Shown piece after piece: positions 11,601 to 23,600 of a DNA stretch of 64,000 nucleotides. Within the stretch, counting starts at the first letter, position 1. Every line of letters begins with the position of its first letter. The DNA is taken from contig NC_077235.1 of NCBI RefSeq assembly GCF_027887165.1, positions 48,043,395 through 48,107,394 on the forward strand. The letters are read 5' to 3'. The stretch is from Monodelphis domestica. Its lineage: Eukaryota > Chordata > Mammalia > Didelphimorphia > Didelphidae. The notes beneath the pieces are model-generated. The model was not told the origin of the DNA, searched no databases, and saw nothing but the letters and a program-made list of their open reading frames with translations. The translations under genes were made by a program, and so were the position numbers.

Positions 11601-14600
11601 TCTCTTAAGGAATGGTAAGCTGTAAGAGTAGAATGTTATATGTTTTGTCAGTCACGGTTGCTGTATCAGATGGTCTTGCTTAACAGAGATATAAGCAATG
11701 CAAAGAAGAGCCGCCCAAAGATGGGTTCAAAACGCGACTAAAGCAAATGACAAGATTTTTCCCTCATGGCAGCTAAAGGCCCTCTGTTATTGTGCCAACA
11801 GAATCTTTAAATACTTACTTCTTCCAGGCTTTCGCACCTCCTTCAGTATTTGAACCTTGTAACTAGCTTCGCTTTCCTCGGGTAGGTTGTTCAGTGAATT
11901 GGACCCAGATGGCAAAGATGACTGTGCTGCTTCTTCTCTTTGGTCATGTGGGGAGTGATTGCAATTTCCAGAGCCTTTACCAAGTGTGTTATCACTAGCT
12001 GTGTAGACTAAACCACCACTCAAGTTATTCAACTCGCTGAGCAGGGCATCCAAATCATTTCTCAGAACACTAGCTTGATCCGTAGTATCAACCGACTGTG
12101 ATGGTGAACGAACTGGACACTGATCATCGTCCAACCTTTCTTCACTGGCTTCTTGGCCTACACTTGTGTCTGGAAATCATATTAAGATATGGAATTGAGA
12201 GGATTCATTGGGACACAAGGTTTGGTTCCACATTTAGGGGGAAATTAGCACCAGTTATTACTTTGTTCAAAAGCAAGAGGATACAAATGAAAGCAGCCAA
12301 TTAACTGAAGCGACTATAATGCAAAAACCTCCCAACAAGTGTAACTCACATTACATTCAAGAAGATGATCCTAACCACCTTTTCCCCTTGCACAGTGAAC
12401 ATCTATGGGAAATGGCATGGTTAAGTACCTGATCTGTTGGCTTCATGTCTAGTCCCGTGCATTGTTTAAGCTCAGGAAAAAATGTGGAACTGCGCTAGTC
12501 TGCCTCAGAATGTTGACTTCTCCAGGGTAAACAGAAATTGTCAGAGGCTCGTTGCTTAGGCTGAACGATTATACTAAGAAATTCGGAAAAAGGAGGAAAC
12601 CATGGTGTCTATAGGACATATGGCCTGAGTGAGGCCTGGAGTGTAAGAGAAACTTGTTGACAAAGCACCCAACCAACGACTTCAGGAAAGGCGCGATCTT
12701 TGCCCATTCTAAAGAACGATGCCTATTTATCTGAGGACTTGGGCAAACTATAACAAAGAATAGGAACAAGATGATCATGAGGAAGAATCATCATTATCAC
12801 CAAGACATAAAGAGGTGAACGACACTTGAAGGACATCAGCAAAGGCAATGCAGACTACTGCTAACGACTATGTAATGAGTGTGAAGTATAACTGAGGCAG
12901 GACACATCCAGCACCGATGACCAGGTGATGGATGAGGGAAGACCAACATCATGGGGATGAGAAGATTGGGGAATCCAGAACATAAGGGACCTCAGAAACC
13001 ACCTAGGCCAAACATTTCATTTTACAGACAAGGAAACTGAGGACTGAGGAGGTGAAGTGATTTATCCAGGATCACAGAAGTAGTGAGACTGGAGATTTTG
13101 CACACATGCACATGTGTGTTTGTGAGTAGGTATATACACATATATCTTTATGTATACATATACATATATACATCTTTGTATATACACACATATGTTTACA
13201 CATGTAAATGTGTAAACGTGTAAAGCTCTGTGTTCAGATCACCACCTAGTAGGTGTTCTAAACAAAGGTACTAAGCGATAAATACTTACTGAATAAATAC
13301 AAGGGTGGACTTGAGCTATGCTAAAGCCACAAGTTCATGATTCCCATAAGCTACTTGCCAGAGCTAAGTGATACATGAGTAAGTGTACTTGGCCATCTCC
13401 TGGACACTCTGCAGCTCAGGGAGGCCCACATGAGAAGAGAAGTTCCGAAGCAACAACAATTGGCTAACAACTTTCAAGTCTAGTTCTTCTGGAAGGCTCG
13501 AGGAAAACTGTCATCGGCTCAGAACTATGAACTATACCTTTGAATAATGGGATGGGGTTTTTGAAGCTTGAAGGTGACACCGTCGAGGAGGTTGATGGCA
13601 GTTCCTTTCCACTGGTGGTTGCACTTTGTGGCTTCTTTGATAGAGGAGTTGGGGACAAGCTTCGATTTTTCTTCGGGGATCCCAGAGGGTAAAGTTCTCC
13701 ACAGCACTTAACTTTGAGTGGAGGCCCTATCATAAACTCATCAGCTTCATCAATCATCATCCCCTAAAAAGCACCAACAAATGAATTCCAATAGGAAACA
13801 AAAATACAACGACACACAATGCGATGCGACACACTGCCCAAGCCATCGCATCTGGGTTTATATTTTGCCTCTTTCTGTGTAGCTCCAATTGAAAGTATTA
13901 TGGAACTGAGCTCCAATGAGTTTGCTCACATGTGTCTCAACTCGAGCTAAGTATGGCAGCAGGATTTTCATACGCTAATCTGGAATATGATAAACGCTTG
14001 CTTGTCTACGATCACTTTCAATCCTAGGCCAGCTTCTCTCTTGTTGCCAAACAAAACTATGCTCAGGGAAAGGCAGACTAGTTTGACCATTCATCTAAAC
14101 TAAGTAAGGGAGGACACGAATTTGTTGCAAAATACATAGAGAGTACAACCAAAAGTCACATGCCTTTGGGAATGAGCTATCTTTCCGTTAATCCCAAATT
14201 TTTAAAATCAAAATTAACCGAGAACTATCTCTTTTAAGTAGCATAGCCCAGTTTTAATCCTCAGGGTGAATTATTATTCCCAAATGCATCAGTAACCTTT
14301 CCTGGATTATTAAGTATAAGCTAAAAAATGTAATTTGACTATGCTGATTCAAGGTTTCAGGGTCACAATAAAGAAGGTCAGGAATCACAATATCAATCTT
14401 TATTTTATTTTTTTAAAAACCTTTGCCGTCTGTCTTAGAATCAGTACTACGTATTGGTTCCAAGGCAGAAGAGAGGTAAGGGCTAGGCAATGGGGGTCAA
14501 GTGACTTGCCCAGGGTCACACAGTTAGGAAGTGCCTGAGGTAAGATTGGAACCCAGGACCTCCCATCTCTGGGCCTGGCTCTCAATCCACCGAGCAACCC

Positions 14601-17600
14601 AGCTGCCCCCTAGTATTAATCTTTTGATATAGATGATGGTCAAACTCCTTTACCTGGTGTGAGGCCCTCTTAAGGTTGATAGAGCCCTATCTAAATTAAT
14701 TCCTTCTTTCTTTCCTCTCTTTTGTTGAAAGACATTGATTTAAATGCCAATCACTGCAGAGTTAAGTTGAACTATACTGATTCTTTGATATTTTGACAGA
14801 TCTGTGATTTCATCATTGTGGGCTCTTCTTTCCATGGTGCCAATTATACCCTGTCCATACCTTCTCAGTCTGTGCCACTCCTGTCCATTTCTTTCCGCCA
14901 CAATCCACCCCAGAGGATCTGCCCGACTAGCTAGGGTCCTTCCTCTAGCTCTCTAGCCATTGCAAAGACATCAATGGAGCATGTAGGGTTTCCACTGGTT
15001 AACCCTGACTCTTCCAACATGAGTAGTCAACTTCCTTTTCTGGTCACAACTCTGATTTTCTTTATATGACTTATCTCAAGCAATTGGTGGATAAGGTTGT
15101 GGTCTATTCATACCCACCATGTACCACCCCATTACTTTTTGGATGACCCCCAGCTTTAAGAAACTGTGGCACACCAACTCATAGCCTTATAGCCCCAGTA
15201 GAATATGGATGTTACAAAGCTTGAGGTCATTCAAAGAATGGTGCAGTTTCCTAAAGGCCATCCAGCTTGCTCTCTTCCTCTTCACTTGTAGGCCAAGCCC
15301 ATTGTCCACTGGTAGTATTTGTGCCTAAATCTTTATGCTGATGGATGAACTCTGTGGGCTGTCCATCCACTGGACATCACAGTTTGGACCACAGGTGTTT
15401 TTCAGCCGCCTGCTTTTTCTTGTATCAAGTTAGGACAAGCTGTTCTAAATCTCATGCGATTTTGAAATACATTGGAAGAGTATCCTTAGGGCAGGGCCTT
15501 GCACTTTTGAACTGAACTTTTAGTCAATAAACAAACACAACAGTATCTCATATTCTCTACACCTCAGTGTAAGTGGCTATAACGTCAATGATGTGGCTAT
15601 AAAGATGCAGTCTGCTATAGAATATCCTTCAAGCAAGAACCTTCCTCTCCTTCCAAACAGATCTCATATAACCCCCTGCCACACACTTAATGCTTCAGCC
15701 AAACCTGTGTACTCTGTCCCTAAAATGTGCTAAGCTATTAGATAGCCCCATTTCTAAGAAGGCTTCTGGATCTTACGTGGAATGGCAACAATTTTCCAAC
15801 AGGAACCTCATATGCCAATTTGCTGAGAAACTCTCAGTGCCCCCAGCCACTTTTGGAAACCGTAAGTTCACCTGCATTTGGAGAAGATATTGCCATACTA
15901 GAATTCCCTACCCCAAACAAAATCACGGGTCTTAGAGCCAAATAAAAGAACTAAAACCATACGTATTCTAAGTTAGTTGTGCCTCGGTTTAGTCTCCATC
16001 ATGCCCACTAAACCTCAAGCTCTGGGAAGGTAGTGAGGATGTCGTGGTAGGAATTTCTACCTCCCGAACGAAGGGCCTACCTAGCACAGTACCGTACACA
16101 GAGAAGCTAAACAGTCTATACCGAGTGCATGGTGAAGGACAGGTAGTTGTTCCGTACATCTAGGCCATAAGGTCCAGGAATGAATGAGTCCATAAACAAG
16201 GAAACCTCCCTGCTTTGACTGCACATCTCACAAATATGCATTTCTATTTTAAAAATGCAGCTGTGAGTGCATACATGCAAATTCATTTAGAAGCATTAGT
16301 GAAACCACAGGCGTGTTCTGTTCAATCCAGACCACCGGATCCTAATGGTAAAATAGTGCCATAGGACTGTAGTAGAATGTGGGAGTTCTATTCGGTTTTC
16401 TGAGGACCTGTTCAAAAAGGGTTCTCATACTTGAAAAGGTTGGGAACAACTTGGGGAGGAGACCAAGCTGAAACTACGAATTCCTGGGCAGAACAGAGAG
16501 ATTGCTTTGGGGAATTCATTCCCATTATCAGTATTTTTATTTGGCATTTTTTTCTTTCAGAAAAGTTGGGTGCAAGGGTGGGAAAATGCCAATTGAGAGT
16601 TTTGAATACTTGGAATCCAATTAATGAGGTTTTATTATGGAATAGACCATCAGTTGTTTGGGATGATTCATGCCCCCAGAGCACTTTATCAGCACAAATA
16701 AAAATATTATAGCCAACAAAAACAATGATAAATGCCAGCATTTGTATGCCTTTTTCCTTTCTCCTTCCATCTTCCTTTCTCCAATACAAAACTTGTCTCG
16801 AACCGGACCATTCATTCCCTCTGGTAATTCATGTTTAAAAGTTCCATTTCTTCAAGAACACCTAGCCAACACCAAGAATAGCTAGCAATACTTTGCAATA
16901 AACGAGTTAACAGCAGTGATCAGGAAACACATAATCCCCCCCTCCCATCTCCAATCAGAATCTTCGTTCACCAGAAAACTAAGGGTAGTTCAGAGGTCAT
17001 TTCTAACCTTCGGAAAGTAAGATGCACAATTTCTGACACCTGAGGATCTCATCAAGAACGATGATATGAAGTATCTGTGTGGGTAAAAATGGAGCCGCTT
17101 TTCCTACCTTCTTAACCTGTTTGAAAGGATTCCCAAATGTGTGAAGTCTTTTTGGTTGGTCTGAATCAATTTCCCGAAGTGGGGGAGGCAACGTCTTCAA
17201 ATATTCCTGGTAGTTGCCCATTTGAGTAATTGGAATACTGTGAGAGAAATCTGTGAGGATATGGAAAAAACGAAGGCCATCAGCAACAGGAGCAGCACGT
17301 CTAGCCCAACTGAACAAGAATCCTGTCCCCACCCACAGTGGCCACTCTGATAATGGAGAAATTGTCAAAATCTTGTTTGGGCAGCTGGGTGGCTCAGTGG
17401 ATTGAGAGTCAGGTCTAGAGACCGGAGGTCCTGGGTTCAAAATCTTGTTCTCCCTCAATGAACTGATGCAAAGTGAAATGAGCAGAACCAGAAGAACATT
17501 GTACATAGAAAGTAAAACATTGTGGAAAAATCCAATGTAATGGACTTTGCTTCTAGTAGCAATGAAACCAGCTAGGACACTCCTGAAGGACTTATGGGAA

Positions 17601-20600
17601 GGAACACATTGAGAAAAAGAACTGTGGGAGTGGAAATGCAGACGCAAGCAGCACATATGACATCATTTATCACATGTCTATATGGGGATGTGATTTGGGG
17701 TTTGGGCTCTAAAAGATCTCTCTTAGCAAAAATGAATAGTATGGAAATAGTTATCAAGTGACAACATTTGTACAACCCAGTGGAATTGCTTGTCGACTCC
17801 GGGAGGGGGAGGGAAAGAAAATGAGTCATGGAAACATGGAAAAATATTCGAAAAAATAAATTAATTAATTTTTAAAAATCCTGTTCTCATGGTCCACTTA
17901 CCTTCATTTTGTCCAACAACATTTGTGTGGGTGTTCAGCAGGTTGGCTCTCATTCTGGTTAATTGGTCTAAAAGACAGCTCCGTGGAATGTCAAAAGGAT
18001 TCTTGTACAGGTGAAGCTTTGCCTCCTGTTTTAACCAAATTGGGAAGAACACCAATTAGGGTGGATGCTTTTGAGTAAAAAATAAACACTATTGTGTTAA
18101 AATGATTAAGAATGATTTAATATGGAGGAGGAAATTGCTGCTCTCTGGCCTGCCTCTGAAACTTCCCAGGTGGTCTTAACTACCGTATGAAGAAGGATTT
18201 GGAGAAACCAAGAAGGCTTGTGTGAACTGATGCAGAACAAAATATGTGGGAACAGAGCATGGTGAATGATGTCAAAGAATGAAAATGAAAATATAACTAA
18301 AAATAAGTCTGAGCATAGGGGCAGCTGGGTGGCTCAGTGGATTGAGAGCCAGGCCTAGAGACGGGAGGTCTTAGGTTCAAATTTGGCCTCAGACACTTGT
18401 TAGCTGTGTGACACTGGGCAAGTCACTTGACCCCCATTGCCTAGCCCTTACCACTCTTCTGCCTTGGAGCCAATAAATAATATTGATTCTAAGATGGAAG
18501 GCGAGGGTTTAAAAAATTAGTCTGAAGAGATAAAAACCAGTAATGGTCCAGAAAAACAGAAAACTCATTGAAACACTGCCAAACTTGGAATTATAGGACC
18601 TGAGTTTAAATGCTAGCTCTGAGCCTCAGTTGCCTTCTCTTTTTTTTTTAAACCCTTACCTTCAGTCTCAATTCTAATGTATAAGAGAGGCAAGGACTAG
18701 ATAATTGAGCTTAAGTGACTTGCCCAGAGTCACAAATCCTGGAAGTAGCTGAGGCCAGATTTGAACCCAGGTCATCCTGTCTCCAAGCCTGGTGCTCTAT
18801 CCACTGCACTACTTAGATGCCCCAGTTTCCGCCTCTTTAAAATCAGACCGGGCCAGATGATTTCTATGGCCCCTTCTAGCTCTAGAGTGGTGATCCTACT
18901 GCCCTCTTCTAGGCAGAGTGGCAGAGGATTCTAGGTCCCAATGTTGTATATGTTGTCAGACAAGATCATTGGGTCTCTTTAACTTCTTGTTCAGGTACAG
19001 TTTCCCCTTTTAACAAGATTCCAGGTGTTGGGAGAGGACAGTATATTTCCAGAAGAAATGATGATAAAAGGCATTAATGAAATTTTTTTAAGAAGCCCAA
19101 CTGTTGGGAAAATCTCCTTTTCCAAACCAATCGCCAAGAACACTCAATATGGAACTTTATTGCAGTTTCTAATTAGGGCTTTCAAAGTAGATAGTAATAA
19201 GTTTTCTGTAAGATAGGATTCTTGCTACTCCACATCTCAGGTTCACGCCCTCAAGCCAGCGTGTTGTCTCCCCTTTTCTAAGCTTCCCCAGCTCTGAGGC
19301 ATCACCATCCTGTTGGTGCCTCAGCATTCTCCTCATCGTCCTTCAGCCTATGGGGCCAAATCATACCCTTTCTACCGCCACCCCGTCTCTCCAATCCAAC
19401 TCTTTCTGTCCATTCTCAGCCACCATCTTAGCTCAAGCTCTCATCATGTCTCACCTAAACTACTGCAACGGCCTCCATGCTCGCCTCCAGGTCTCTAGTC
19501 TTTCCCCTCTCTCGTTTATCTTCCACCCACTTGCCAAAGCAAATTAAACCCAGATCTAGACGGAAGCATGTCATACACCTACTCCACCAAGTCCTGGGGC
19601 TCCCTGTTGTGTGTAGGAGCAAATACAAACTGGCTTCTTCCTATCTTCCCAGCCTCAGTGGACATTACTCTGTCTCTAATACTCTGCAATACAGCCAAAA
19701 TGGCCTGCTCTCAGCTACTCGCACACATTCCCTCCATGTCTTGTCTCTATGCCTTTCCATTGCTTGGAACCCTCTCTCTCCTGATCTCAGCCACAATCTG
19801 CTGCATGAAGCTGATTCCCCTCCCCGAACAGTTGTGGCTTCTCTCTCAAAGTGCCCTGTCTTGATCTATACATTTCTGCTCCATAGTTCAGGTTGGTTTG
19901 GGGTCTCCCTTCCTGTACTGCACACTCTCGAAAGTAGGATTGTTTCACTCGGTCCTGGTATTGCTAGTGCCTAGTGGATAATGGCCATTTGGAAATGCTT
20001 GGTGACTGCTGGTTGGGATTAGTTCACCTTCTTTGGAAGTGCTATCTCGAACTCTGAGGGTTCTTTTCCATTCAATTCCATCAGGCTAACCCTACTTGGA
20101 GATTTCTCTGCGGCTCCAGGCAGCACGGAGGGCTCAAGGTCAAAATTAGAAACCATAGGGTAGTCGAAAGAGATGGTTTTCACTTTGATTCCGTTCTCCA
20201 GGGGAGGCTTCTTCCCCACCAATGCGTTCCTTCTGTCGGACTCAAGTTTGCTCTAGAAGAAAAGCAGACAGCACATGAAAATGGCACTACTTATCTTTGT
20301 TTAGTCAATAATATGGAAAAGGAGGCCCTCCCACGTCCTCTCTCCTTCCACATCATCGTTGTTATCCCCAATGGCTGAAACAACAGATAATCCTGGGTTT
20401 CTACTATGGCAACCATTCCTCTCTACGCTATCAACAACAATCAAGTGGAATTAACAGCAATCCAGAATTCAAGAAGATGAGTTCTCCTGACTCTAAGCCT
20501 AAGGTGCCATCTACCATGTCACCTAGCTGCCCCTTCACAATTGACTCTGTTTCTTTGAAAACAACTTAAATTCAGGGGCAGCTGGGTAGCTCAGTGGATG

Positions 20601-23600
20601 GAGAGTCAGGCCTAGAGATGGGAGGTCCTGGGTTCCAATATGGCCACAGATACTTCCTAGCTGGGTGACCCTGGGCAAGTCACTTGACCCCCATTGCCCA
20701 GCCCTTACCACTCTTCTGCCTTGAAACTGATACATAGTATTGATTCCAAGATGGAAGGTGAGGGTTAAAAAAAAGGAAACAACTTAAAATCAGCAGAATC
20801 TTTCAGGGCTAAGAAAGAAAGATTTAAGAGTTCTTTAGATTACTAGATTTTAAATGGTGGCAAAACGTCACTCTCTATACATATAATATCATTCAGCTGT
20901 TTCAGTTATGTCTGATTCTTTGTGACTCCATTTGGACTTGTCTCAGCACAGACACTGGAGTGGTTTGCTGTTTTCTTCTCCAGCTCATTTTATAGGTGAG
21001 GAAATTGAAGCAAACAGGGTGAAGTTACTTGCCCAGAGTCACACATCTATTGGGGTAGGGGGCAGGGGAGAAAATTCCATACCCTAAAGCCAGGTGGTTG
21101 GAATGATCCAAAATAAAACTGAAAAAGGGAAGCCCTGAGACAGAGAGAAGCTAGATCTAAGGGGAGGAAAAACCATGACCCACCAGAGCAGTTCTGCCAA
21201 GTCTCTGACCATCTTAGAACATGGTTAGGACAACCCAGCAAGAGAAGGGAGGAATAGATATTAGCACACAACACTAACAAATTCCCATGTGTATTTTAAG
21301 GGAAAATGATAATCTCACTGTCAGTAACCCAGAAGGCATAAATACATCCATATTTACAAAATTACATTTCGCTTGATCAATAAAGAAAGGCACTTGTAAG
21401 GGCTAAGCCTTTTTTCATTGACATTGACAATTTTTAAAAATTAAAATTAAAGCAAAAAATACTACCTGTTGGCTGAGTTTTTTAAGGTACGAGATGACAC
21501 TGTAACTAAGTCCAGGTTCTAAATTTTCTGATATGATATTTGGAGCTCCCATCAATCTCAGTGCTTTCTTTAATGGCTATAAGGAAACAAAACACGCCAC
21601 AGAATGAAACTTCAAATACTTCCAGAATTCAGTTCGAGGACACGGTTTAGTACTCAGAATTAAAAAAAATGTCATAGTAATACACAGCAATACAGGAGAC
21701 ACTGAGTAATGAAAATAGGAGAGGGCGTCGGCTACGGGGGGTGGGGGGAGGAAAAGAAAATGATCTATGTCTTTAATGAATAATGCTTGGAAATGATCAA
21801 ATAAAATATAAAAAAAAGAATTGAAAAAAAAGAAAATAGGAGAGGACAGGAGCAGGGGCAGGGGGTGGGACAGAATAGCAGGGAGAGCCACAGTCAACAA
21901 GAGATCCCTGGCTCTCCATCTCTGGGCTCTGCTACCTAAAGTTATTCCAGAACAAGTCAAAGGTCACGATGCTTGCTTTCTTTTCTCATGTAAATCAGCA
22001 AAAGCATGGAGGGGGCTTAAGCCAGGAAAGGAATGAGATGATGAAATCTGTTTAGCCTGTCTATCCTGTTCACGTTCGCCATCTTAGAATCAAACACATT
22101 TTCCTAAGCAGTTTCCTGCTTTTTTTTTAAGGCCTCCATTTGCAAAAATGACAGCATCCAACTTCTCAGCGGCAAGCACCCATTAAGCATCAATGAGAAT
22201 TTGTTTCAAGAGAGAAGGTAAAACCTCAACGACACGCATATAGAACGTGAACATAAATAAGTTTGTTCTTGTGATCCAAAGAAAATGGTCCCAGTCCCAG
22301 AATGTGAGTTTTACAAACAAAATTGAGGAGAGCCATCTTAAAATCTTCCTGGCACCAGAAAATGAATTAAGAGGGGGGGGGGGCGGGGGGGAAAGGCCAA
22401 GATTCTATTTAATGTAATAGTCGAAAAGCTGCATTTCATCCTTTATGACATTACAAATCGCTGCTGATCATCCCTCCTGCTATGGTGGGTGACATGGCGA
22501 GCTTAGGCATCGCTGCTTTCTGTGACCGGTAACCATCTCTTTGAATTCATACGTACACACACACATACGTACATACATATATGTATATGAACATATACAT
22601 ATATTACATACTGATAGGAAGTATGCAGGCATGGATTTTATGTATTCATCAAACTCCTGCCACCACATCGGGCTTGGATTAAGCTTGTGAACCTTGAACA
22701 ATTCATCTATTATGGGAAACAAAATGAGAAAAGATTGCATTATCCCAACTGTGAGTTTCAACATCTATTCAAATGAGCAAATCCGTATTGTCGTCATGTT
22801 CAGAGCTGTGACTGGGAATTCTTGTATCTGGGCAAATTGAGATGGGGGAAGGGTGAGCCTGGAGACAGGGGTACCATGGCAACAGGAGGCTGGGAGTGAT
22901 GGTGACAAGAGGGCTGGTGGAGGACTGAGAGGAAAAGAGATGGATGGCGGGTCAGCGAAGCTCTGTCCTAATTGGTTTTGAGCAGGGCTGAAATTCATAG
23001 TGGTGACTTTACATAATAGGGCATTTCTCTTATTAATGCCCCGATTTTAAAGGTTATGGAATAAGAATGAGAATCTGTGACAGTGTGTGAAAGCAAATCC
23101 TAGCAGACTAAATGAATCTATGGATTTGTCTCGATCGATCTGTGCTAGAACAAAAATCATACACCTCCCTTCCCCCCTCCAGTTTTCCACTTGAATTTTT
23201 TAATCAATATTTTGCTCTCAACTGATACTGACATAAGGAACTGTGTTTGCCAAGGATCTATTGAAGGGATCGCCAATTCTGGGTAGAAAGGGATTTTTGA
23301 AGCTCTAGTCTAATTAATTCATTTTCCAGAAACAGAAAACTGAGGTCCAGAGAAGGGATAACTTGCCCCAGGTCATGTGGCTAATAGGGAGCATGGCTGG
23401 GAATTGAAACCCCAGTTATTTGGCTCCAAATCCATCAGACTTCAGCCACGTTCCCGTATTCCACCTGAAAATGCAGATCTGAAAAAAATCAAGGCACGAT
23501 TCTCCTGTAATAGCCTTAATATTATATAATAAATATAATATATATTATTTATATTAGATTAGATATTATATTATATTAATACTATATAATAAATATAATA

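Noticed and set aside
13464..13537. Extension of exon 13 by 24 codons to a stop
   Set aside because: The donor GTATAG at 13538 gives the exact phase needed by exon 14, so this is intron sequence unless the intron is retained.
19313..19974. Overlapping plus-strand frames up to 165 codons
   Set aside because: They lie in an L2 3' region; frames are relics without a complete domain.
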